A stretch of 64,000 bases of DNA. It comes from Sphingobium_A sp965228065 (GTDB lineage Bacteria > Pseudomonadota > Alphaproteobacteria > Sphingomonadales > Sphingomonadaceae). The stretch lies in NCBI GenBank assembly GCA_965228065.1, contig OZ245788.1, forward strand, positions 2,232,001 through 2,296,000. The letters run 5' to 3'. Every line of letters begins with the position of its first letter. The first letter of the stretch is position 1. Positions 32,137 through 39,478 of this stretch are shown here, piece by piece. A program made the position numbers and the translations under genes. The notes under the pieces were generated by a model. That model saw nothing but the letters and a program-made list of their open reading frames with translations, was not told the DNA's origin and searched no databases.

Positions 32137-33177
32137 TTACAGCGCCGCGATCACCGCATCGCCCATCGCGACCGTATCGGTGGTCCCGCCCAGATCAGGC
32201 GTCCGGACACCGCTTGCCAGGGCCTTGGCGACCGCGGTCTCGATCCGGTCGGCGGCTTCACTCATGCCGAGCGAATACCGCAGCATCATCGCGGCGGAGA
32301 GGATTGTCGCCAGCGGATTGGCCTTGCCCTGGCCTGCAATATCGGGCGCGCTGCCGTGTATCGGCTCGTAAAGGCCCTTGCTCGACGTATCGAGCGCGGC
32401 CGAAGGCAGCATGCCGATCGATCCAGCGCACATGCTCGCCAGATCGGACAGGATGTCGCCGAACAGATTGCCGGTGACGATGACGTCGAACTGCGCGGGG
32501 TCGCGCACGATCTGCATCGCGGCATTGTCGACATACATGTGGCTCAGCGCAACGTCCGGATAGACCGCCGACACCTCGATCACCACATCGCGCCAGAGCT
32601 GGGACGTCTCCAGCACATTGGCCTTGTCGACCGAACACAGCTTGCTGCGACGCGCGCGGGCGGTCTGGAAGCCGCTATGCGCGATGCGGGCCACTTCGGC
32701 CTCGTTATACGACATCACGTCATAGCCTTCGCGCAGTCCGCCCGAGGTCGTGCGCATCGCCTTCTCGCCGAAATAGACGTCGCCGTTGAGCTCGCGCACG
32801 ATCACCATGTCGATTCCGCGTGCCACTTCGGGCTTGAGCGTCGACGCGTCGGCAAGTTCGGGAAACAGCTTCACCGGGCGCAGATTGGCGAACAGACCCA
32901 ATTCCTTGCGAAGCCCGAGGATCGCCTGCTCGGGACGAAGATGGCGTTCCAGCGCATCGCAATCGGGATCGCCGACCGCGCCGAACAGGATCGCGTCCGC
33001 GCGCCGCGCCAGATCGAGTGTCGAAGCGGGCAGGGGATGGCCGGCCGCCTTGTAGGCTGCGCCGCCCACCGGCGCCGTCTCGAACACCAGTCCGCATCCT
33101 GCAGCCTCGAGCACGCGCACTGCCTGTGCGGTTACTTCAGGGCCAATTCCATCTCCGGGCAGCAGGGCGATCAGCAT
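32137..33177 (-). CDS. leuB: 3-isopropylmalate dehydrogenase
   Basis: 346 aa. LPGDGIGPEV at the N-terminus, substrate/metal residues in RPEQAILGLRKELGLFANLRPVK, TSGGLREGYDVMSYNEAEVARIAHSGF, the NAD loop YEPIHGSAPDIAGQGKANP and the active-site Lys in SVDKANV are all present. It oxidatively decarboxylates 3-isopropylmalate. The other leucine genes (leuC, leuD) lie 20 kb away, so the pathway is dispersed. Confidence 0.97.
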   Translation of the reverse strand: MLIALLPGDGIGPEVTAQAVRVLEAAGCGLVFETAPVGGAAYKAAGHPLPASTLDLARRADAILFGAVGDPDCDALERHLRPEQAILGLRKELGLFANLRPVKLFPELADASTLKPEVARGIDMVIVRELNGDVYFGEKAMRTTSGGLREGYDVMSYNEAEVARIAHSGFQTARARRSKLCSVDKANVLETSQLWRDVVIEVSAVYPDVALSHMYVDNAAMQIVRDPAQFDVIVTGNLFGDILSDLASMCAGSIGMLPSAALDTSSKGLYEPIHGSAPDIAGQGKANPLATILSAAMMLRYSLGMSEAADRIETAVAKALASGVRTPDLGGTTDTVAMGDAVIAAL

Positions 33178-33238
33178 CGATATCCTTTCGGGATCTCACG
33201 ATTAAGAAGACGCGGGAGCAATGCCCGCCGTTGCGGTC

Positions 33239-33850
33239 TCAGGCAACCGCCCTTTTGAGCCGATCGGTCAGTCGCTCGCGCGCCGCCATGACGTCAATGC
33301 GGCGCTCGGCGAAGATATGCGCGTCCAGTTCGCGACCGGTGTCGGCGAGGGCCGCGATGATCTCGGGCCATTGCGCCTCGTCGTTCAGCCTGGCGGTGAC
33401 CGGCGGTCCATATCCCAGCCGAGCCAGCACCAGTGCTTCGAAGCGGATCAGGGCCCTGGCCCAGCCGCGTGCGGACGGCGCCGCCTCGATCGCGTCAAGG
33501 ACGGCTTCCAGCGCCTGGTGGATCTGCTGGTGCGCCTGACCTTCGGGCAAGGCGCTGGCGGTCAGCGCGGTCGTCCAGTCGAGCGCGGCGGCGGCGAGCG
33601 GCTCTGCCATCAGCGGCGCCCGGCTGTGGACGAGCTCGACCGTCAGTCCGGGCAATTGCTCTTCGGTGCGTGCACGGAATTCGGCCACCACGACGTTGGA
33701 GGGCATCAATACAGGCCGCATCGTCCGCGATCGCCCGCCGCGTACATAACCGGCAAGCAGGCCGTCCTCCGCTGTCATCGCGCGTACGATCGCGCCATGC
33801 TCGCCATGCGCACGCACCGAGCAGATGACGGCGCGGGTGCGGACGTGCAC
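33239..33850 (-). CDS. recO: DNA repair protein RecO
   Basis: 203 aa from GTG 33850, two bases after the uvrC stop. The N-terminal OB fold begins TRAVICSVRAHGEHGAIVRAMTAEDGLLAGYVRGG, in short blocks the usual RecO start; a helical C-terminal domain follows (LARLGYGPPV, ERRIDVMAARERLTDRL). It lacks the cysteine zinc cluster of some RecO proteins and is shorter than the about 240-aa enteric form, as expected in this group. It loads RecA on SSB-coated DNA with RecR. It is transcribed with uvrC. Confidence 0.87.
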   Translation of the reverse strand: MHVRTRAVICSVRAHGEHGAIVRAMTAEDGLLAGYVRGGRSRTMRPVLMPSNVVVAEFRARTEEQLPGLTVELVHSRAPLMAEPLAAAALDWTTALTASALPEGQAHQQIHQALEAVLDAIEAAPSARGWARALIRFEALVLARLGYGPPVTARLNDEAQWPEIIAALADTGRELDAHIFAERRIDVMAARERLTDRLKRAVA

Positions 33851-33852
33851 GC

Positions 33853-35775
33853 TCAGCGCCCGCCGTGGAAGAAGTCGTAGATGCCCTGTGCCATCGCCCT
33901 GGACACGCCGGGTGCCTTGCCCAGATCCTCCAGCGAGGCATTGCGCACTGCGCGTGCGGTGCCGAAATGCATCAGCAATGCGCGTTTCCGTGCCGGGCCG
34001 ATGCCGGGTACTTCGTCGAGCGTGCTGACCCCGATTGCCTTGGCGCGCTTCTGGCGGTGCGCGCCGATCGCGAAGCGGTGCGCTTCGTCGCGCAGCCGCT
34101 GGAGATGGAACATCACCGGTGCGTTGACGGGCAGGGTGAATTCGCGGCCGTCGGGAAAGTGGAAGGTCTCGCGCCCGGCATTGCGATCGGGCCCCTTCGA
34201 CACGCCGATAAATGCCACATCCTCCACGCCGAGTTCGTCGAGCACGCCCTTCACTGCGCTCACCTGGCCCTTGCCGCCGTCGATCAGCACCAGATCGGGC
34301 CATTCCTTGCCCTCACGGTCGGGATCTTCGCGCTGGGCGCGGCCGAAACGCCGCTCCATCACTTCGCGCATCATCGCGAAATCGTCGCCCGGTGCAGTCT
34401 CCGGGCGCTTGATGTTGAACTTGCGATAGGCGCCCTTGCGGAAACCCTCGGGCCCGGCGACGACCATCGCGCCGACCGCGTTGGTGCCCTGGATATGGCT
34501 GTTGTCGTAGATCTCGATCCGGTCCGGCGGCCCCTCCAGCTCGAACAGCTCCGCCATTTCGCGGAAGACCTTGGCCTGGGTCGTGCTCTCCGCAAGGTGG
34601 CGATCCAACGCTTCTTCGGCATTGCGCTTGGCCTGCTTGATCAGGGGAACGCGATCGCCGCGTTGCGGCACCATGATCGAGACCTTGCCACCCGCAGCCT
34701 CGCCGAGCGCCTCGGCAAGCAGCGCGCCTTCCTCCAATGTCCGATCGAGCAGGATCGTCCGCGGTGGCGGTACGTCCTCGTAGAATTGCACCAGGAAGCT
34801 GGTGAACACCTCGTCCTCGGGCACGTCGTTGGTGTGCGCCGGGAAGAAGCTGCGATGCCCCCAATTCTGGCCGCCGCGGATGAAGAAGGCCTGGATGCAC
34901 ATCGTCCCACCCTTGCAGGCGAGCGCGAAGATATCGGCGTCGCCGACACCCTCGGCATTCACCGCCTGGCTGCCCTGGATGAAGGTGAGCGCCTTCAGCC
35001 GGTCGCGGTAGACCGCCGCCATCTCGAAATCCATGTTGCCGCTGGCAGCCTGCATCGCGTCGGCCAGCTTGGCCTGGACCCGGGTGGACTTGCCCGCCAG
35101 GAAATCCTTCGCATCGGATACCAGCTCGGTATAGTCGGCCTCTTCGATGCGGCCGACGCATGGCGCCGAGCAGCGCTTGATCTGGTAGAGCAGGCAAGGG
35201 CGGTCGCGATTGGAAAAGAAGCTGTCGGTGCAGCTCCTGAGCAGGAACAGTTTCTGCAGCGCGTTGAGCGTGCGGCCGACCTCGCCGGCGCTGGCGAAGG
35301 GGCCGTAATAATTGCCTTTGATCTTGCGCGCACCGCGATGCTTCTGGATCCGGGGATAAGGATGATCGGCGCGCAGCAGGATGAAAGGGAAGCTTTTGTC
35401 GTCGCGCAGCAGCACATTGTAGGCGGGCCGATAGCGCTTGATCAGCTGCGCTTCGAGCAGCAGCGCCTCCGCCTCGTTGTTGGTGGTGACGATCGTCATC
35501 GACCGCGTCTGCGCCACCATGCGCTTGAGCCGGATCGAAAGCCGCGCCGCCTGGGTATAGCTGTTCACCCGGTTCTTGAGCGACCGCGCCTTGCCGACAT
35601 ACAGGATATCCCCGCGCGCATCGTGCATGCGATAGACGCCGGGACGCGAGGGCAGCGTCTTCAGCACGTTGCGGATCGCTGCGACCCCTGCGTCCAGATC
35701 GGGCTTTTCCGCGCCGCGAACCGCATAGGTCGCGGTTTCCTCGTTGAAACGGTCGGGGGCGGAGGGTGATGACAT
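33853..35775 (-). CDS. uvrC: UvrABC system protein C
   Basis: 640 aa. The N-terminal GIY-YIG nuclease domain begins near residue 45 (RPGVYRMHDARGDILYVGKARSLKNRVNSY); a Cys-rich segment LLYQIKRCSAPCVGRI comes next, then a UVR motif, the RNase H-like endonuclease domain with YDNSHIQGTNAVGAMVV and LVLIDGGKGQVSAV, and C-terminal HhH motifs (EVPGIGPARKRALLMHFG). It makes both incisions in nucleotide excision repair. recO follows directly. Confidence 0.97.
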   Translation of the reverse strand: MSSPSAPDRFNEETATYAVRGAEKPDLDAGVAAIRNVLKTLPSRPGVYRMHDARGDILYVGKARSLKNRVNSYTQAARLSIRLKRMVAQTRSMTIVTTNNEAEALLLEAQLIKRYRPAYNVLLRDDKSFPFILLRADHPYPRIQKHRGARKIKGNYYGPFASAGEVGRTLNALQKLFLLRSCTDSFFSNRDRPCLLYQIKRCSAPCVGRIEEADYTELVSDAKDFLAGKSTRVQAKLADAMQAASGNMDFEMAAVYRDRLKALTFIQGSQAVNAEGVGDADIFALACKGGTMCIQAFFIRGGQNWGHRSFFPAHTNDVPEDEVFTSFLVQFYEDVPPPRTILLDRTLEEGALLAEALGEAAGGKVSIMVPQRGDRVPLIKQAKRNAEEALDRHLAESTTQAKVFREMAELFELEGPPDRIEIYDNSHIQGTNAVGAMVVAGPEGFRKGAYRKFNIKRPETAPGDDFAMMREVMERRFGRAQREDPDREGKEWPDLVLIDGGKGQVSAVKGVLDELGVEDVAFIGVSKGPDRNAGRETFHFPDGREFTLPVNAPVMFHLQRLRDEAHRFAIGAHRQKRAKAIGVSTLDEVPGIGPARKRALLMHFGTARAVRNASLEDLGKAPGVSRAMAQGIYDFFHGGR

Positions 35776-35892
35776 TGAAGGGGATTTAGGTGGGTTGAGG
35801 CGCTTATGCCAGCGCTGGTGACGCCAGACTTATCTGTTGCCCGGGTGACATTGCAGGTGAGAAGGGCAGCGCTACCTTCCCGCCGCCCCCCC

Positions 35893-35931
35893 AAAAAAGC
35901 AAAAGCCCCCGCCGCTTGCGCGGCAGGGGCT
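35893..35931 (-). terminator. Terminator of the F0 ATP-synthase operon
   Basis: AGCCCC at 35904-35909 pairs with GGGGCT at 35926-35931, continuing inward as CGCCGC/GCGGC. On the minus strand the hairpin is followed by a U-rich run (complement of AAAAAAGCAAAA, 35893-35904). It lies 22 nt after the atpF stop. Confidence 0.9.
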
Positions 35932-35952
35932 CTGCTATTCGATCTCAATCGA

Positions 35953-36564
35953 TCAGTTCAGGCGCGTGCCGAGACCTGCGATGGTCTGATCGACCAGTGC
36001 CTTGTCCTGCGCGGCGCCATGGCCGTCTGCGATCAGCGTCGCGGCTGCGCTTGCGGCAGCGTTGACGGCCTTCTCGCGGATCGACGCGATCGCGGCGCGC
36101 TCGGCGGCGGCGATCTTGTCTTCCGCCATCTTGGCGCGGCGAACCGTCAGATCCTTGGCAGCGACCTTGGCGTCGGCCAGGATCTGCTGCGCTTCGGCTT
36201 CGGCATGCTCGCGCATCGTCGTAGCCTCGGCTTCGGCAGCTGCCACCTTCGACGCATATTCGGCGCGGAGAGCTTCTGCCTCGGCGCGGAGCGCCTTGGC
36301 TTCGTCGAGCTGCTCGCGGATCGCCGCGATCTTCTTGTCGAGCGTTCCACCGATCAACGCTGGAACCTTCTTCCAGAGCAGGATGGCGATGAACACGGCC
36401 ATGGAGAGGGCGACCCAGGCGGTGGGGTTGAGCCCCAGCGCCGAAGGAACGGCATGCGCGCCGCCTCCATTCGCCTCGGTGCTTGTGTGCAGGCCTTCGG
36501 CGGTATCCGCATGGGAAAGGTTTGCGGCGACTTCCGCCGAGCCATTGGTTTCAATGTCAGCCAT
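35953..36564 (-). CDS. atpF: F0F1 ATP synthase subunit b
   Basis: 203 aa from ATG 36564, which lies within the end of the b' gene (8-nt overlap). A 45-residue polar extension rich in Gly, Ala and Glu precedes one membrane helix (WVALSMAVFIAILLWKKVP, about residues 50-68), then a long charged coiled coil that forms the peripheral stalk. It is the last gene of the operon, the normal place of b after b' in alphaproteobacteria. Confidence 0.92.
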   Translation of the reverse strand: MADIETNGSAEVAANLSHADTAEGLHTSTEANGGGAHAVPSALGLNPTAWVALSMAVFIAILLWKKVPALIGGTLDKKIAAIREQLDEAKALRAEAEALRAEYASKVAAAEAEATTMREHAEAEAQQILADAKVAAKDLTVRRAKMAEDKIAAAERAAIASIREKAVNAAASAAATLIADGHGAAQDKALVDQTIAGLGTRLN

Positions 36565-37051
36565 TGGCGAGCGCAACCCTTACTGCCTTTGCGGCGTCGG
36601 CCGTGGTGACCGTTGCGCCGGAAAGCTTGGCGACCATGTCCTGCGCGGCCTCGGCTGCGACAGTCTCGATCTCACCAAGCGCCTGTGCGGTTGCCGCGGC
36701 GATCTGCGCCTCGGCTGCCGTGAGTGTTTCCGCGGTCTCGGCATCGGCCTTGGCAAGCGTCTTTTCCGACGCCGACGCTGCACTGGCCTTGGCGGCCTGA
36801 GTCAGCTTCAATGCTTCGGCGCGGCTGGCCTCGGCCTTCGCCCGATATGCTTCGTCCTGTGCGTCCGCTTCCTGGCGGGCGCGTTCGGCCGCCGCAAGAT
36901 CGTCCGCGATCTGCCGGTCCCTGCGGTCGACCGTCCCCTGGATCTTCGGCACCATACCGAGGCCGATCACGAAGAAGACGAAACCAAAGGTCAGCAGCAG
37001 CCAGAAAATCTGCGATGAATAGGTCGCGGCGAGCTGGGCAATCTGGGGCAT
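36557..37051 (-). CDS. atpF': F0F1 ATP synthase subunit b'
   Basis: 164 aa. One N-terminal membrane helix (IFWLLLTFGFVFFVIGLGMVP, about residues 15-36) is followed by an alpha-helical stalk made almost only of Ala, Glu, Lys, Arg and Asp. A b'/b pair after subunit c is the rule in photosynthetic and alphaproteobacterial F-type synthases. It dimerises with subunit b. Confidence 0.92.
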   Translation of the reverse strand: MPQIAQLAATYSSQIFWLLLTFGFVFFVIGLGMVPKIQGTVDRRDRQIADDLAAAERARQEADAQDEAYRAKAEASRAEALKLTQAAKASAASASEKTLAKADAETAETLTAAEAQIAAATAQALGEIETVAAEAAQDMVAKLSGATVTTADAAKAVRVALANG

Positions 37052-37109
37052 TATACCTGTATCCTGTCCTGCCGCCCGGCCGGGGCCGGGCGGAGGGATT
37101 GAGCCGTCG

Positions 37110-37337
37110 TTAGGCGACGAAGATCAGGATCATCGCAACGACGAACGCCAGCAGGCCGAGAAGCTCGGCAGCGGCGAAGCCGATGAACAGACGGCCCTGC
37201 TGGCCGTCGGCAGCTGCGGGGTTGCGGAGCGCGCTCTCGAGGAACGAGCCAAAGACGTTACCCACGCCGATTGCTGCCATGCCCGCACCGATTGCGGCCA
37301 GGCCGGCACCGATGAGCTTTGCTGCTTCTGCGTCCAT
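37110..37337 (-). CDS. atpE: F0F1 ATP synthase subunit c
   Basis: 75 aa, two hydrophobic helices joined by the polar loop RNPAAADGQQG. The ion-binding carboxylate is Glu 58 (FAAAELLG). Ser or Thr side chains that would mark a sodium site next to it are absent, so proton coupling is expected. It forms the rotor ring. Confidence 0.97.
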   Translation of the reverse strand: MDAEAAKLIGAGLAAIGAGMAAIGVGNVFGSFLESALRNPAAADGQQGRLFIGFAAAELLGLLAFVVAMILIFVA

Positions 37338-37380
37338 TTCTAAACTCCCTTCGTAATTTCAGATGATAGTAGATTGAAAC

Positions 37381-38166
37381 TCAGTGAAGATTCTCTGCGT
37401 CGTTCAGATAGAGCGACGTCAGCAGTGCGAACACATAGGCCTGGATACCGGCGACCAGCACTTCGAGGGCGCAGATCGCGATCATCAGGATGAAGCTGGG
37501 CACGCCGATGCCGATGCCGAAGCCGAGGCCGGCATTGGCGCTGCCGATGACGAAGCTGGACAGCACCTCGAGCAACACGTGGCCGGCCATCATCGCGACG
37601 AACAGTCGCAGGCCGAGGCTGAACGGGCGCACCAGGAACGAGATCAGCTCGATCACCGGGATCAGCCACATCAGCCAGATCGGCGTTCCGTGCGGCACGA
37701 ACAGCGAGAAGAAGTGGAAACCGTGCCTCCAGAAGCCGACGATCAGCACGATCGAGAAGCTCATGATCGCCAGTACACCGGTGACGGTGAAGTGGCTGGT
37801 GAAGGTGAACGGATGGATGCCGAAGAGACCCAGGGGAAGCAATCCCAACAGGTTGGCAAACAGAATGAACATGAAGATCGAGAAGATATAGGGCACGTAT
37901 TTGCGCCCGGCCGGCCCGACATTGGCGGCCAGCATCGAATCGATGAAGCCGGTCATGCTCTCGACCGCCATCTGCCAGCGGCCAGGGACAAGCTGGCGCT
38001 TCATGCCACCAAGCATGAACACCCACAGCACGACGGCGGTGATCGCCATCCAGAGCGCTGAATTGGTGAACGCAATATTATAGCCGGCGATGGCCAGATG
38101 ATCGGTGCCGAACAACGGCTCGATCGTGAACTGATGCATCGGGTCGACTTTACCTGGCTCGGCCAC
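37381..38166 (-). CDS. atpB: F0F1 ATP synthase subunit a
   Basis: 261 aa from GTG 38166 (VAEPGKVDPMHQF); the frame is open upstream, and an ATG at the MHQF position would give a slightly shorter form. The essential arginine lies in FSLGLRLFVAMMAGH. Helices 5-6 motifs IGVPSFILMIAICALEVLVAGIQAYVF are typical in short blocks. It forms the proton half-channels beside the c-ring. A hairpin separates it from atpI. Confidence 0.93.
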   Translation of the reverse strand: MAEPGKVDPMHQFTIEPLFGTDHLAIAGYNIAFTNSALWMAITAVVLWVFMLGGMKRQLVPGRWQMAVESMTGFIDSMLAANVGPAGRKYVPYIFSIFMFILFANLLGLLPLGLFGIHPFTFTSHFTVTGVLAIMSFSIVLIVGFWRHGFHFFSLFVPHGTPIWLMWLIPVIELISFLVRPFSLGLRLFVAMMAGHVLLEVLSSFVIGSANAGLGFGIGIGVPSFILMIAICALEVLVAGIQAYVFALLTSLYLNDAENLH

Positions 38167-38193
38167 GAAAAAACCCCAAAATCCTGCGACCAA

Positions 38194-38220
38194 AGCGCCC
38201 GAAATATCACTTCGGGCGCT
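38194..38220 (-). promoter_or_regulatory. Perfect 10-bp hairpin at the atpI-atpB junction
   Basis: AGCGCCCGAA (38194-38203), ATATCAC loop, TTCGGGCGCT (38211-38220). It overlaps the last codons of atpI. There is no U-tract directly after it. It probably tunes relative expression of atpI and the downstream subunits, by attenuation or RNA processing. Confidence 0.6.
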
Positions 38221-38524
38221 GGTTCGAAATCCTGATGATGTTCCTGAAGGCGACGATGATTCCGAAGAACAACATCACCAGCAGGCCCCAGGGCGACGTC
38301 CCGGCAAAACGGTCTATGACCCAGCCGATCAGTGCCCCACCCGCAATTCCCCCGATCAGTTCCGCCAGCACCCGGTTTCCGAGACGATAGCTTTCGTCCT
38401 GGCCCTTCTGTGCCGTCGCAGTCCTGACCTTCTCGTCGTGCTGCGCGCGCTTCAGCCTCTCATCAAGAGACTGGAGTCGTGCATTCTCGCCGAGAGGGTC
38501 TTGCCCGGATTCACGTTCCGCCAT
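38207..38524 (-). CDS. atpI: AtpI/AtpZ-family assembly protein
   Basis: 105 aa from ATG 38524, with GGAGGA upstream. A charged N-terminus (about 45 residues) precedes two membrane helices containing GGIAGGALIGWVIDRFAGTSPWG, as in AtpZ. The family helps assemble the c-ring and may carry Mg or Ca. It is the first gene of the operon. Confidence 0.9.
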   Translation of the reverse strand: MAERESGQDPLGENARLQSLDERLKRAQHDEKVRTATAQKGQDESYRLGNRVLAELIGGIAGGALIGWVIDRFAGTSPWGLLVMLFFGIIVAFRNIIRISNQRPK

Positions 38525-38602
38525 GCGCGTTCCTCCTTGAGCCGAGGCTTTCCGGACGATCGACAAAGCATGGAAGACGAGCGAACCCGCCAAGGCGCGG
38601 CC

Positions 38603-38631
38603 CGTTTAGGTAGGGAGGGGGGGGAAGTCAA
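38603..38631 (-). promoter_or_regulatory. Sigma-70-type promoter of the F0 operon
   Basis: On the minus strand TTGACT (38631-38626) is followed after exactly 17 nt by TAAACG (38608-38603), 79 nt before the atpI ATG. The spacer is an unusual C-rich tract. This is the clearest promoter in the 322-bp gap 38525-38846, which otherwise holds only the shortened family A repeat. Confidence 0.55.
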
Positions 38632-38781
38632 CCTAAGGGTGCACAGCACAATTTTGCAACGATCGACCGTCGCAATCCCGACGAAAACTACGGCATACAC
38701 TGCCGTCCCGATCATTCGTTGCCGTCCGGCCTCTACCACATTGGCAAGGCCGGATCGGCGAATCGCTTCGGTTCAGTGCCC

Positions 38782-38840
38782 GTCTGAAAAAGCTTGGAAG
38801 AGCGCTTTCCGGGAGCGGGCCGGTGCCGGCTTTTCCAAAC
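38782..38840. repeat. Shortened family A element (59 nt)
   Basis: The ends GTCTGAAAAAGC (38782-38793) and GCTTTTCCAAAC (38829-38840) match the termini of the two 129-nt elements. Between them AGAGCGCTTTCC is retained, but the 34-bp stem-loop is missing. It looks like an internal-deletion derivative. It lies 6 nt before the ydbL stop and may terminate that operon. Confidence 0.7.
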
Positions 38841-38846
38841 AGCCTC

Positions 38847-39227
38847 TTAGACGCAGCGACCGTCGCGTTGCGGTGCGCCGGCGCCGCGGGTCTGCCAGCT
38901 GCCGTCGGGGGCCTGGTATTTCTCGCCAGGCTTGGTGTTGGCGATCAGGTTGCAACCGGTCGTGAAGGCGAACTGCTCGATCGTCGATCCGGTCGAGCCG
39001 GCCTTCGTGGTGTAGACCGCCTTGCGCTTGATATTGATGTCGCGGACCAGCGCCTCGACATCGGCGCCCTGGCCGCCGACGACGCCCAGATAGCCGTCCA
39101 CCTTCTCGCCAACCTTGCCGGCGGTGCGTGCGGCCTCATAGGCCGGGTCGCGCTGTGCATAGGCAGTGCCCGCCACCGCCGTCAGGGCGAGGGAAAGGCC
39201 GAGGCCGATCAGAGTGATGCGTTTCAT
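38847..39227 (-). CDS. ydbL: YdbL-family periplasmic protein
   Basis: 126 aa with a signal peptide (cleavage near AYAQRD). The mature part starts with DPAYEAARTAGKVGEKVDGYLGVV and contains DINIKRKAVYTTKAG, as in the DUF1318/YdbL family; the enteric protein is about 100 aa, so this has a longer C-terminus. YdbL modulates the YdbH-YnbE bridge. The ATG overlaps the ynbE stop by one base. Confidence 0.85.
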   Translation of the reverse strand: MKRITLIGLGLSLALTAVAGTAYAQRDPAYEAARTAGKVGEKVDGYLGVVGGQGADVEALVRDINIKRKAVYTTKAGSTGSTIEQFAFTTGCNLIANTKPGEKYQAPDGSWQTRGAGAPQRDGRCV

Positions 39228-39478
39228 CAGAATATGCCCGCTTCCTGCTTGATGAGGTTCTTCGCCTCGCCATCGAGACGATAGACCACTTCCTGCTTGA
39301 TGTTGATATTCAGGTTGATCTCGATGGGCTTGTCAGGTGCCTGGAGCGTCACGCAGCCGGCCAGGCCCATGCACGTTCCGAGACCCATCATGCCCAAGGC
39401 GATCGCCGATCCGGTTCTTTTCCCCATGGATAGGGGAATCTCACCAGGCGGTCCCTCGGTCAACATCGCATTCTTCAT
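39227..39478 (-). CDS. ynbE: YnbE-family outer-membrane lipoprotein
   Basis: 83 aa from ATG 39478, which overlaps the ydbH stop (ATGA). The lipobox is GLAGC (Cys 42); the n-region before the hydrophobic core is unusually long, and ATG 39426 (MGKRTG) is an alternative start. The short mature part INLNINIKQEVVYRLD is the conserved YnbE beta strand that docks onto the YdbH C-terminus. It anchors the bridge in the outer membrane. Confidence 0.82.
   Translation of the reverse strand: MKNAMLTEGPPGEIPLSMGKRTGSAIALGMMGLGTCMGLAGCVTLQAPDKPIEINLNINIKQEVVYRLDGEAKNLIKQEAGIF

Noticed and set aside
33865..35769. 634-aa plus-strand open frame opposite uvrC
   Set aside because: Antisense shadow of uvrC caused by high GC; no family features.
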